NCBI RefSeq assembly: GCF_900312815.1 | Contig: NZ_OMPE01000009.1 | Location: 682,001-746,000, forward strand | DNA length: 64,000 nucleotides | Direction of reading: 5' to 3' | Source of the DNA: Aquimarina sp. AU474 | Lineage (GTDB): Bacteria; Bacteroidota; Bacteroidia; Flavobacteriales; Flavobacteriaceae | Shown here: in pieces, positions 53,371-61,550 of the stretch | Layout: each line of letters begins with the position of its first letter | Numbering within the stretch: the first letter of the stretch is position 1 | The notes under the pieces: model-generated | Told to the model about the DNA's origin: nothing | Databases searched by the model: none | What the model saw: only the letters and a program-made list of their open reading frames with translations | Translations under genes and position numbers: made by a program

Positions 53371-53422
53371 CAACTAAATAACCAACCAAAAAGTTTTTAT
53401 TGTTTAGCGCGATCTTTGCTTT

Positions 53423-54352
53423 TTATTTCAAAAGCTTTCTTAATTTGAGATCGGCTTTTTTAATTCTTTTAATATCATTCTGAATCTTTTTTCCGTTTTC
53501 AGAATTTTTGAAGAGTAGATGTCCCCTACCTTCAAATTCATACACCGTTCCGGATGTTGGATGAAACAATTCTATTTTACTGTCATTTATAACGGATAAC
53601 TCAAAGTATTCATTGCCCAGATATTCGTAATCAAGTGTTAAAGTTTTCCTATAAAAATTATTTGCGATATCTCTTACCTCATAATGCCCTGTATAATCGT
53701 AAAATATATTATCAATTGGCAATCCATTTCGATCCTGAGAACTTTTAAAATTATCGCCAGCTCCATAGTATAAGAATTGGATATAATTTTCTTCATCAAA
53801 CTCATTCAATACACCAAACTCACTAGTAAATACTTTTTCCCATGTTTCATATTCCTGAAGGAAATAATGGATATTATCATAAAATACTCTATCATAATCA
53901 AACGTACTTCTTTGATGTCCTATCAAAAAATAACTGGTATTAGTAATCCTATCGTATAATTCTATTTCGTTATTAGAAAGTTGATTAACCGCCAATTCAT
54001 ATAATCCATCTATATCATGATCAATATCGACCTCCATTCTAAACGTATCATAACTCCCAACATCCAAACCAAATCCACCACCATTATCTCCTATACCTAC
54101 CAAGTTGTTATTAGCAAAAAAAGTACCATTTCTAAAAGAAATCGTGAAAGCCTTTTGTAAAAAAGGAATCTCCCCATTTCCTGTAGTACGTTCTATATCT
54201 ACATACCAAATTTCATATGTACTCAATAAGGTTCTTAAACTAATTGAAGGTTCTTCTATAAATACATCTTCTTCAATAACCACCTCTGCAACGCACGAGG
54301 TAAACAGTATCGAACCTAAAGCAATAATCGAAAGTAATTTTAACGTCTTCAT
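53423..54352 (-). CDS. Lipoprotein, uncharacterised Flavobacterial family
   Basis: 309 residues. Signal peptide ending S-I-L-F-T-S-C (Cys20), then repeated short beta-rich units, each with Y-D-R/Y-E-x-W patterns, and a basic C-terminal tail. Similar proteins in Flavobacteria are sometimes labelled by databases as nicotinic acid mononucleotide adenylyltransferase, but no nucleotidyltransferase motif (H-x-G-H) is present and the protein is plainly exported. Real function unknown. Divergent from gpsA across a 124-bp gap. Confidence 0.8.
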   Translation of the reverse strand: MKTLKLLSIIALGSILFTSCVAEVVIEEDVFIEEPSISLRTLLSTYEIWYVDIERTTGNGEIPFLQKAFTISFRNGTFFANNNLVGIGDNGGGFGLDVGSYDTFRMEVDIDHDIDGLYELAVNQLSNNEIELYDRITNTSYFLIGHQRSTFDYDRVFYDNIHYFLQEYETWEKVFTSEFGVLNEFDEENYIQFLYYGAGDNFKSSQDRNGLPIDNIFYDYTGHYEVRDIANNFYRKTLTLDYEYLGNEYFELSVINDSKIELFHPTSGTVYEFEGRGHLLFKNSENGKKIQNDIKRIKKADLKLRKLLK

Positions 54353-54452
54353 AAGCTGTGTGTTTTCAATTTCTATTATCTAGAAAACCAAAACATGTGC
54401 CAAACTTGTAGTGTATTGATTATCAATCTTTTATTTTGAACTCTATTTTACT

Positions 54453-54460
54453 TATTTTTG
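54453..54460 (+). promoter_or_regulatory. Candidate -7 promoter element for gpsA
   Basis: TATTTTTG fits the TAnnTTTG consensus exactly, 16 bp before the gpsA start codon at 54477, implying a very short leader. A TTTTG lies upstream, but spacing to it is shorter than usual. Confidence 0.45.
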
Positions 54461-54476
54461 ACCCAATACTATTTTT

Positions 54477-55472
54477 ATGGAAAAAAGTCCAAAATTTGCA
54501 GTTCTTGGTGGTGGTAGTTGGGCAACCGCCCTTGTAAAAATGCTTACCGAAAATCTAAATGAAGTAGGCTGGTATATGCGAAGCGTATATGCCATTGAAC
54601 ATTTAAAGAGGCAACAGCATAATCCAAATTACCTAAGTTCTGTAGAGTTTAAGCTAGAACAGCTACGACTTACTAATGACATTAATGAAGCTGTAGAATT
54701 TGCAGACTATTTGATTTTTGCTATCCCTTCAGCATTTTTACACGGTGAGCTACAAAAATTAACAGCTTCTTTAAAAGATAAAGTTATCTTTTCTGCTATT
54801 AAAGGTATTGTACCAGAAACAGGATTAATTGTAGGTGAACATTTTCATGATGAATATCATATTCCGTTTAATAATATTGGTGTTATTACAGGGCCGTGTC
54901 ACGCAGAAGAAGTTGCGCTTGAACGTTTATCCTATCTTACAATAGCTTCGAATGATCAAGAAAAAGCTCAGGTTATGGCAGATCATCTAAGCAGTTATTA
55001 TATCAAATGCAAAACTAGTGATGATATTATAGGAACAGAATATGCTGCAGTACTTAAAAATATATACTCTGTCGCAGCTGGTATTGCTCATGGACTTGGA
55101 TATGGCGATAATTTCCAGAGTGTTTTAATGAGTAATGCAATTCGGGAGATGAAACGTTTTATCAAGAAAGTACATAAGATGAAACGCAATATCAATGATT
55201 CTGCTTATCTAGGAGATTTATTGGTAACAGGGTATTCTATTTTCTCTCGTAATCGAATGTTTGGAAACATGATTGGCAAAGGGTACACAGTAAAAAGTGC
55301 GCAGATGGAAATGAATATGGTTGCCGAAGGATATTATGCAGCCAAAACCGCTTATGAATTAGATGCCACGGCAGCTGCAAGAACACCCATTATCGACGCC
55401 GTACATGACATATTGTATGAAAATAAGAATCCCAAAAAAGTATTTAAAAAATTGGCCGAAAAGCTAGATTAA
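54477..55472 (+). CDS. gpsA: NAD(P)H-dependent glycerol-3-phosphate dehydrogenase
   Basis: 331 residues. N-terminal Rossmann fold with GGGSWATAL (the G-x-G-S-W-G-T-A-L motif) at about 10-18, I-F-A-I-P-S-A-F, I-K-G-I and G-P-C-H-A-E in the active-site region, and catalytic Lys194 in A-V-L-K-N-I-Y-S-V-A-A-G. It reduces dihydroxyacetone phosphate to sn-glycerol 3-phosphate for phospholipid synthesis. Full length for the family. Downstream are an NTF2-like gene (39 bp) and a sulfurtransferase gene, in the same direction. Confidence 0.95.
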   Translation: MEKSPKFAVLGGGSWATALVKMLTENLNEVGWYMRSVYAIEHLKRQQHNPNYLSSVEFKLEQLRLTNDINEAVEFADYLIFAIPSAFLHGELQKLTASLKDKVIFSAIKGIVPETGLIVGEHFHDEYHIPFNNIGVITGPCHAEEVALERLSYLTIASNDQEKAQVMADHLSSYYIKCKTSDDIIGTEYAAVLKNIYSVAAGIAHGLGYGDNFQSVLMSNAIREMKRFIKKVHKMKRNINDSAYLGDLLVTGYSIFSRNRMFGNMIGKGYTVKSAQMEMNMVAEGYYAAKTAYELDATAAARTPIIDAVHDILYENKNPKKVFKKLAEKLD

Positions 55473-55511
55473 TTATGCTTATCTTCATAGTTCTTTTTTA
55501 GCACAAAATCT

Positions 55512-55967
55512 ATGAAACAAGTAATCGAAACTTTTTATACTGCTCTAAATAATCGTGATGCACAAACTATGGCATCCTGTTATCATGATGATATCGTTTT
55601 TGAAGATCCTGGATTTGGAAAACTACATGGAGATCGTGCAAAAGCCATGTGGCAAATGCTTTGTAAAAATGCTAAGAATTTTAAAGTAGAATTCTCGAAT
55701 ATCGAAGTCAATGAACATACAGGATCTGCACATTGGGAAGCTTGGTATACCTTTAGTCAAACAGGAAGATCTGTTCATAACAAAATTGATGCACAATTCG
55801 AGTTTAAAGATGACAAAATCATAAAACATACAGATCATTTTAATCTTCATCGTTGGGCATCACAAGCTATGGGTTTTAAAGGCAAACTACTTGGGGGTAC
55901 AGGTTTTTTCAAGAAAAAACTTATTCAAAAAACAAATCACTTGCTCGATAAATTTATGTCCTCGTGA
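55512..55967 (+). CDS. NTF2-like (SnoaL-type) protein
   Basis: 151 residues. Begins with the SnoaL pattern F-Y-x-A-L-N-N-R-D-x-x-T-M-A-S-C-Y-H-D-D-I-V-F-E-D-P and ends with an I-x-x-H-x-D-x-F-x-L-x-x-W motif. This is the small cone-shaped fold used by isomerases, hydratases and many orphan proteins. No catalytic residues can be assigned. Lies 39 bp after gpsA, so perhaps co-transcribed. Function unknown. Confidence 0.85.
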   Translation: MKQVIETFYTALNNRDAQTMASCYHDDIVFEDPGFGKLHGDRAKAMWQMLCKNAKNFKVEFSNIEVNEHTGSAHWEAWYTFSQTGRSVHNKIDAQFEFKDDKIIKHTDHFNLHRWASQAMGFKGKLLGGTGFFKKKLIQKTNHLLDKFMSS

Positions 55968-55983
55968 TTATTAAAACAGTATC

Positions 55984-56832
55984 ATGAATACATCAAAAAT
56001 TACCTCACCTCTAGTTTCTGTTTCTTGGCTTTCAGAACATATTAATGATCCTGATCTTATTGTTTTGGATGCTACCATTAAAAAAGTTACCAGCGACACT
56101 AGAGAAAACAATGAACAAAAGAACATAAAAAACACTCGGTTTTTTGATATCAAGAAAGCTTTTTCAAATACCAAAACAGATATTCCAAATATGCTTCCTT
56201 CACTACAAATATTTGAAGAGTCTTGTAGAGATTTAGGCATAAGTAATCATCACAAAATTGTAGTGTACGACAAACTAGGAATATATTCTAGTGCACGAGT
56301 ATGGTGGATGTTGAAAATAATGGGGCATACAAATGTTGCTGTTCTTGATGGAGGATTTCCTGAATGGCAAAAAGTCAATCTTCCATGTGAATCAGAAAGT
56401 GATACAACTAACTACAAGCAAGGAGATTTTAAAGCTTCTTTTATCCCTGATTTGGTTTCGAATGCAAATACTATTCTTCAAGAAATGAATAATAAAAATA
56501 CTCTAATTCTTGATGCTCGATCACCTGGCCGATTTAAAGCCGAAGAACCAGAACCTAGGGCAAGTTTGAAAGGAGGTCATATCCCGAATTCTATGAATCT
56601 TCATTACAACGATGTACTGGATAACGGAAAAATGAAATCAGAACATAAATTAAAGGAGATTCTTGCAGATTTTAATATTGAAAATAAAAAACTGATATTT
56701 ACCTGCGGATCGGGAATCACCGCTTGTATTATCATGTTAGCGGCAGAGTTAGCTGGATATAAAAATATGTCTGTTTATGACGGTTCCTGGAGTGAATGGG
56801 GGCAACTTAGTGATGTGCCCATTCAATGTTAA
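55984..56832 (+). CDS. Sulfurtransferase, mercaptopyruvate/thiosulfate type (tandem rhodanese)
   Basis: 282 residues with two rhodanese domains (about 8-130 and 150-280). The second carries the active Cys241 in C-G-S-G-I-T-A. This loop sequence (CGSGxTA) is that of 3-mercaptopyruvate sulfurtransferase (SseA), whereas thiosulfate sulfurtransferases have C-R-K-G-V-T. Likely moves sulfur from 3-mercaptopyruvate to thiols or cyanide. Cytosolic; 16 bp after the NTF2-like gene. Confidence 0.9.
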   Translation: MNTSKITSPLVSVSWLSEHINDPDLIVLDATIKKVTSDTRENNEQKNIKNTRFFDIKKAFSNTKTDIPNMLPSLQIFEESCRDLGISNHHKIVVYDKLGIYSSARVWWMLKIMGHTNVAVLDGGFPEWQKVNLPCESESDTTNYKQGDFKASFIPDLVSNANTILQEMNNKNTLILDARSPGRFKAEEPEPRASLKGGHIPNSMNLHYNDVLDNGKMKSEHKLKEILADFNIENKKLIFTCGSGITACIIMLAAELAGYKNMSVYDGSWSEWGQLSDVPIQC

Positions 56833-56859
56833 TGTAACACGAATATACTTTACCCAAAT

Positions 56860-57960
56860 ATGAAATATTTTTCACTTTTTGTTTTTGCTTTTATTTTTAC
56901 GCCTATAATAGGTACGGCACAAGAATCGACTTTTAATCTAAATGATTTTTATAGTGATAATCCTGCACTAGATCATGCCGTAGATTCTATTTTTAACACC
57001 TTGTCTGATAAACAAAAGGTAGCGCAAATGATCATTAGCTGTACTGGAGAATTAGGCAAGCCAGAAGCAACTGTAAAAAAATTAGCCGAAGAAGATATCA
57101 TTGGTGGTGTTGTTTTTCTTAAAGGAAGTAAAAAGACGCATAGTACAACCATTAATGAATTGAATAGCATTTCAGAAAAAAATAAAACACTTCCTCTCAT
57201 CTTTAGTATGGATGCCGAACCTAGTTTATTTGCAAGTAGAATCAAAGGAGCTAAGGATGTTGGTAAAACCATAGAAATAAAGACAAGTGCAAAATCTGAT
57301 TCTGTGGTAAATATTATCAACAAAGAGCTTAAAGAAATTGGGGTACACCATAATTTTGCCCCTGTATTGGATATAAGTCCAAGCAATGAAGCTATCAAAT
57401 CACGTAGTTACGGAAACAATAAAGATTCTGTAATTAATCTCGCAAATCGATTTATAAAATGTACCCAAGAAGGAGGAATCGTTGCTACTGCCAAACATTT
57501 TCCTGGTCATGGACTCGTAAAAGGAGATACCCATAAACAAAGTGTTTATATTGATGGACCTCTACAAGAAGTAGATAATTACATTCCTATTATCGAAGAT
57601 GGTGTGTTATCAATTATGATCGCTCATATTACTGTAGTAAACAATGATACTTTTGGAACTAATGGTTTACCATCAAGCTGTTCAAAACGAATTATCACCG
57701 ACTTACTCAAAGACGGGATGTGTTTTGATGGCATCATCGTTTCTGATGCTTTAAATATTATGAAAGCGGTTACTATCCTGGACAATGCTCCCTTATTAGC
57801 TTCGAAAGCAGGTTGCGACATGATTTTAATGCCTCAAGATGAGAAAAAGACAATGAATAGTATCCTTGCTGAAATGAAAAATGATCAAGATTATCAAAAA
57901 CAAGTTATTCAATCTGTTAAGAAAATCTTGCGATTAAAAATTTGCGCGGGCGTGATTTAA
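56860..57960 (+). CDS. Glycoside hydrolase family 3 N-terminal domain protein (NagZ-like)
   Basis: 366 residues. Signal peptide (about 1-20), then a GH3 TIM barrel with K-H-F-P-G-H-G, the NagZ Asp-His loop as GDTHKQS (D223-T-H225) and nucleophile Asp296 in IVSDALNI (NagZ usually has S-D-D-L). It lacks the C-terminal GH3 domain, as NagZ does. NagZ enzymes remove N-acetylglucosamine from peptidoglycan fragments. The signal peptide suggests a periplasmic or exported form. Sits between the sulfurtransferase and a PD40-type gene. Confidence 0.88.
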   Translation: MKYFSLFVFAFIFTPIIGTAQESTFNLNDFYSDNPALDHAVDSIFNTLSDKQKVAQMIISCTGELGKPEATVKKLAEEDIIGGVVFLKGSKKTHSTTINELNSISEKNKTLPLIFSMDAEPSLFASRIKGAKDVGKTIEIKTSAKSDSVVNIINKELKEIGVHHNFAPVLDISPSNEAIKSRSYGNNKDSVINLANRFIKCTQEGGIVATAKHFPGHGLVKGDTHKQSVYIDGPLQEVDNYIPIIEDGVLSIMIAHITVVNNDTFGTNGLPSSCSKRIITDLLKDGMCFDGIIVSDALNIMKAVTILDNAPLLASKAGCDMILMPQDEKKTMNSILAEMKNDQDYQKQVIQSVKKILRLKICAGVI

Positions 57961-57979
57961 TTATCATTCGCTTAAAAGA

Positions 57980-58906
57980 ATGAACAGTTTAATGAAGTAT
58001 CTATTTAAAATAATACTAGTGTTATGTATCACTGCAAGTTGTAATCAAAAACATAAAAAATCAAATACCTTAGAATTGTTTTTCAAAAATTCGATACCGA
58101 AGGATTTACCAATTCCTTTTATGCCCGAACTAACCGCCAAAAATGACTTACTTATACATAGAGGAGTATTTTCAAACGACTATACTTCATACTACTATAC
58201 CGTTTCGGACAAAAGTTTTAAAAAATTTGATGTAAAAGTCGTTACAAATTCTAACGGGAATTGGTCCCAACCCAAAGATGCTTTCTTTAATAGTACATTT
58301 AGTGATCATGGGATGAGTTTTTCTCCAGATGGGAATACTCTATATTTTAGCTCTACAAGACCTTTATTAACAGACACTATCTCGAACACATGGCATATCT
58401 GGAAATCAAAGAATGTAAAAGGCCTGTGGACTAATCCAGAATATGTAAACATTCCAAATCTTAGTGATAAATTAATTTCACATCCCACTATAGCAAAGGA
58501 TGGCACCTTATATTTTCACTCTAGCAATACCGATTATAGTGAGATGAGTATCTATTATTCTGAAGAAAAAAATGGGCAATTTCAAAATGCGAGTAAAGTA
58601 CCTCTTACTCCTAAAAACACCAATGGATATTGTACTCCTTATATCTCTCCAGATAATGATTATTTAATTTATGCGGCCATTGGGCAACCACTAGAGTTAT
58701 ACATTAGCCATAAAAATGCAACTAATCAATGGTCCTTTGCTAAAAAACTACCCCCAAGTATTAATCAAAATGGACAAGGAAATCCCTATATTACTGCAGA
58801 TGGAAAATTTCTTTTTTATGCACGAGAAAATGACAATAAGCTAAAAGGATGGAATATATACTGCGTGAGTACTGAACAATTTATTAATAAATCAACAACA
58901 CCATGA
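57980..58906 (+). CDS. TolB/WD40-like PD40 repeat protein
   Basis: 308 residues. Lipoprotein-like start (MNSLMKYLFKIILVLCITAS with Cys21), then beta-propeller repeats with the phrases S-P-D-G-N-T-L-Y-F-S-S, A-K-D-G-T-L-Y-F and I-S-P-D-N-D-Y-L-I-Y-A typical of PD40 (WD40-like TolB) repeats. It is probably an outer-facing lipoprotein. Its gene overlaps the next start by ATGA (58903-58906), so the two are coupled. Ligand unknown. Confidence 0.85.
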   Translation: MNSLMKYLFKIILVLCITASCNQKHKKSNTLELFFKNSIPKDLPIPFMPELTAKNDLLIHRGVFSNDYTSYYYTVSDKSFKKFDVKVVTNSNGNWSQPKDAFFNSTFSDHGMSFSPDGNTLYFSSTRPLLTDTISNTWHIWKSKNVKGLWTNPEYVNIPNLSDKLISHPTIAKDGTLYFHSSNTDYSEMSIYYSEEKNGQFQNASKVPLTPKNTNGYCTPYISPDNDYLIYAAIGQPLELYISHKNATNQWSFAKKLPPSINQNGQGNPYITADGKFLFYARENDNKLKGWNIYCVSTEQFINKSTTP

Positions 58907-59301
58907 ATAATTCTAAAGGATTAGCCTTATGGCATCAATTTGTAGATCATCGTGACTTTTCGAAATTAGACCAACTCATTGCCGATGAGGCAGTATTGCA
59001 TTCTCCTGTTGTTTGGACACCTCAAAAAGGAAAAAATATTGTTAGTATTTATCTTGTTGCCGCAGGTAATATTATTGCTAATGAACATTTTAAATATGTA
59101 CGTGAAGTAACTAATGAAGAGCACAGTATATTAGAGTTCACCACAAAAATTGATGATGTAACAGTAGAAGGTGTAGATATGCTCACTTTTGATGAAGAAG
59201 GGAAATTAAAAGATATCAAAGTAATGATACGGCCATTAAAAGGGATACAAAAAGTACATCAAAAAATGGGGGAGTTTTTGGAGGGAATGAAAAAAAGGTA
59301 A
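58903..59301 (+). CDS. NTF2-like / SnoaL-type protein
   Basis: 132 residues with the NTF2-like pattern (H-Q-F-V-D-H-R-D-F-S-K-L-D-x-L-I-A-D-E-A-V-x-H-S-P-V) and a late I-K-V-M-I-R-P-L-K motif. Cytosolic, no signal. Start overlaps the preceding PD40 gene. Such proteins are also found at 55512 and 61187 and may have separate roles. Nothing in the sequence gives a substrate. Confidence 0.85.
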   Translation: MNNSKGLALWHQFVDHRDFSKLDQLIADEAVLHSPVVWTPQKGKNIVSIYLVAAGNIIANEHFKYVREVTNEEHSILEFTTKIDDVTVEGVDMLTFDEEGKLKDIKVMIRPLKGIQKVHQKMGEFLEGMKKR

Positions 59302-59306
59302 TTCAA

Positions 59307-59323
59307 TTGTCCTAAATGGACAA
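59307..59323. promoter_or_regulatory. Inverted-repeat operator before the AraC gene
   Basis: TTGTCC-TAAAT-GGACAA, a perfect 6-bp inverted repeat with a 5-bp AT-rich centre, 45 bp before the regulator's start codon. A matching site (TTGTCC-AAAAT-TGACAA) lies at 60243, just after the regulator's stop and before the sterol desaturase gene. This suggests that both promoters share one regulator. Confidence 0.65.
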
Positions 59324-59368
59324 CTTGATTCTTCTATTTGACTTGTATCTTTATTAAAAGATAAATAT

Positions 59369-60238
59369 ATGGGCAACCCAACGCAACTTGATAGATATAA
59401 ATCCTTATTAGAGTTTTTGGACCTTAGATTCAAAGAGGATATTACAATTCAAGATATTGAGGATATTTCTTTTTATTCTTACAGAAATATTAATCGAATT
59501 TTTCTGTCTCTACACCATGAAACTATCGGTAAGTATATAAAAAGATTAAAATTAGAGAAAGCTGCCCAGTATCTTAAATATTCGGATACAAATATTTCTG
59601 ATATTGCTTTTGATATTGGTTATGCCGATATAGCCGCCTTTAGCAAAGCTTTCAAAAATCAATTTAATTGTACTCCTTCACAATTTAGGGCAACTCAAGA
59701 GCTCAAACAACATATCGTACAAAAAACTATTGCATCAAAAAGTATACATCAGGAATCTACTTTAGTTTTTAAAATTGAGGAATTACCGGCGTTGGATATC
59801 TTATACCTCACTTATCAAGGCTCTTTTGAAAATCTAAAAGGAATAAAACAAGTATGGCAACAACTCATGGAGTATGCTTTCAAAAATAAATTAGTTGATG
59901 ACAACACCATTTGTCTTGCAGAAATACTAGACGATAATGAAATTACAGACAATGTGCATTGCAGATATAATGCAGGAATTGTCATAGAACCCTCATTAAA
60001 AATTGAATTGGAAGGGTTATTCAGAATAAAAACTATTGCTCCTCAAAAGTATGCCAAATTCTTACATAAAGGCAGTCACGAAAGTTCTTTAATAACCTAC
60101 GATTATATCTACTCTCATTGGATGTCTAATGTAAACTTAGAATTAGAAGATAAGCCTACTCTAGAGTTTTTTCTAAATGATGACAAGGATACTCCTGTAA
60201 ATGAACTTCTCACAGAAATCTACATCCCAATCAAGTAA
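59369..60238 (+). CDS. AraC-family transcriptional regulator with GyrI-like effector domain
   Basis: 289 residues. N-terminal double HTH of the AraC type (about 10-108), with D-I-A-F-D-I-G-Y-A-D-I-A-A-F-S-K-A-F-K and F-x-C-T-P-S-Q-F-R, followed by a GyrI-like small-molecule-binding domain (about 125-289). Such fusions (as in the Rob/SoxS-with-GyrI kind) often respond to hydrophobic or cationic compounds. Its gene has an inverted-repeat operator on each side, one in front of itself and one in front of the sterol desaturase gene, fitting autoregulation plus control of that operon. Confidence 0.92.
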   Translation: MGNPTQLDRYKSLLEFLDLRFKEDITIQDIEDISFYSYRNINRIFLSLHHETIGKYIKRLKLEKAAQYLKYSDTNISDIAFDIGYADIAAFSKAFKNQFNCTPSQFRATQELKQHIVQKTIASKSIHQESTLVFKIEELPALDILYLTYQGSFENLKGIKQVWQQLMEYAFKNKLVDDNTICLAEILDDNEITDNVHCRYNAGIVIEPSLKIELEGLFRIKTIAPQKYAKFLHKGSHESSLITYDYIYSHWMSNVNLELEDKPTLEFFLNDDKDTPVNELLTEIYIPIK

Positions 60239-60242
60239 ACAA

Positions 60243-60259
60243 TTGTCCAAAATTGACAA
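60243..60259. promoter_or_regulatory. Inverted-repeat operator before the sterol desaturase gene
   Basis: TTGTCC-AAAAT-TGACAA, a 17-bp copy of the operator at 59307 with one mismatch in the dyad. It lies 4 bp after the AraC stop and about 50 bp before the desaturase gene start. Confidence 0.65.
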
Positions 60260-60281
60260 ACACTGCAACTAATATTGCCAT

Positions 60282-60289
60282 TATTTTTG
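60282..60289 (+). promoter_or_regulatory. Candidate -7 promoter element for the sterol desaturase gene
   Basis: TATTTTTG matches TAnnTTTG exactly and stands 19 bp before the start codon at 60309. The operator at 60243 is upstream of it, in a place to influence polymerase. Confidence 0.5.
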
Positions 60290-60308
60290 TGATATAAACA
60301 AAATTAAA

Positions 60309-61190
60309 ATGCGTTTAGAAGAAATCTTTAGCCTCTTTGAAACCTCAGCAGTATTAACTTATGTAGGTTACTTTTTTATTATCAACATTTCATTTATTGT
60401 TTTCGAGATTTTGCTTGATGTTTTTACATCCAAAGAAAGACGATGGAAAGATACCGGAGCTAATATCATTATTTTTTTTCTCGGTCAATTATTAGAGAAA
60501 ACTATATTTGGTTCTATCGGTATTATTTGTCTATTACCTATTTATCACAGTATTCCCTTTGAAATACCGATGACTACATGGACCTGGATGTTAAGTTTAA
60601 TTGTGGCCGATTTCACTTATTATTGGATGCACCGTATCGAGCATGAACATAGAATCTTATGGGCTAATCATAGTGTGCATCATTCATCTGAAGATTATAA
60701 TCTAACTGTTTCTATGCGTTTAAGTTTAATTGAAAGTGCTATAGAATGGATTTTTCTTATTCCGATGATATTGATTGGATTTAATCCTTTTCAGGCCATC
60801 ATATCATTAGTTTTTGTAGCTCAATATCAAACCTGGATACATACCGAAAGAATAGTAAAATTAGGGTGGTTAGACGAAGTTTTTAATACGCCATCAGTGC
60901 ATAGAGTACATCATGGATCTAATCATAAATATCTCGATAAAAATTATGGCGGTGTCCTTATGATCTGGGATAAATTGTTTGGAACATTTCAAAGAGAGGA
61001 AGAAAAGGTAGTTTATGGATTAACCAAAAACATCAATTCGAATAATCCTATTACGATCAATTTTATTGAATATAAAAATATTTGGAATGATGTGAAAAGA
61101 TGTAGAACGTGGACAGATCGGTTTAAAATCATCTTTGGAAGCCTTGTTTGGAGGCCCGCATATTTTAAAAATGAAAAATACAATAAATGA
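60309..61190 (+). CDS. Sterol desaturase / fatty-acid hydroxylase superfamily protein
   Basis: 293 residues. Integral membrane di-iron enzyme of the FA_hydroxylase type with its three histidine clusters: H108-x3-H112 (HRIEH), H121-x2-H124-H125 (HSVHH) and H198-x2-H201-H202 (HRVHH), plus H178. About four TM helices. The reaction is oxygen-dependent hydroxylation or desaturation of a lipid. The substrate is not known; bacteria of this group make hopanoid-free lipids, so fatty acid or carotenoid is possible. The following NTF2-like gene overlaps it by 4 bp. Confidence 0.92.
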   Translation: MRLEEIFSLFETSAVLTYVGYFFIINISFIVFEILLDVFTSKERRWKDTGANIIIFFLGQLLEKTIFGSIGIICLLPIYHSIPFEIPMTTWTWMLSLIVADFTYYWMHRIEHEHRILWANHSVHHSSEDYNLTVSMRLSLIESAIEWIFLIPMILIGFNPFQAIISLVFVAQYQTWIHTERIVKLGWLDEVFNTPSVHRVHHGSNHKYLDKNYGGVLMIWDKLFGTFQREEEKVVYGLTKNINSNNPITINFIEYKNIWNDVKRCRTWTDRFKIIFGSLVWRPAYFKNEKYNK

Positions 61191-61546
61191 TGAAAATTCA
61201 GGAAATAGCTAATAGCCTTGTCGATTTATTGCGACAAAAGAAATTCTTAGATGCTCAAGTACAATTATTTACTATAGATGCCATAAGCCTAGAGCCAGAG
61301 TTGTACAAACAGAGATCTGTATTTGGTTTAGACGCCATGATCATAAAGGAAAAAAGATTTCTTTCTAACATCAAAAAATGGAATCATTTTACAATCTCTG
61401 AACCTTTACTAAGTTTAGATCATTTTACAATACATATGATTACCGATGTAACACTAAAAAATGAAGAACGAATACATATTGATGAAATTATAGTTTACGA
61501 AGTAGAAAGCGGTAAAATTATAAAAGAGCAATTTTTTTATAAGTAA
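61187..61546 (+). CDS. NTF2-like protein
   Basis: 119 residues with the helical N-terminus and beta-strand pattern of the NTF2-like fold (I-A-N-S-L-V-D-L-L-R and V-D-I-I-I-V-Y-E-V-x-x-G-K-I-x-x-x-Q-F-F). Translated coupled to the sterol desaturase (ATGA overlap at 61187-61190). Function unknown. It converges on dprA, with only 4 bp between stop codons. Confidence 0.8.
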   Translation: MMKIQEIANSLVDLLRQKKFLDAQVQLFTIDAISLEPELYKQRSVFGLDAMIIKEKRFLSNIKKWNHFTISEPLLSLDHFTIHMITDVTLKNEERIHIDEIIVYEVESGKIIKEQFFYK

Positions 61547-61550
61547 ATTT

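Noticed and set aside
53423..54352. Annotation as nicotinic acid mononucleotide adenylyltransferase
   Set aside because: The protein has a lipoprotein signal and no H-x-G-H nucleotidyltransferase motif, so the label would be a carried-over error.
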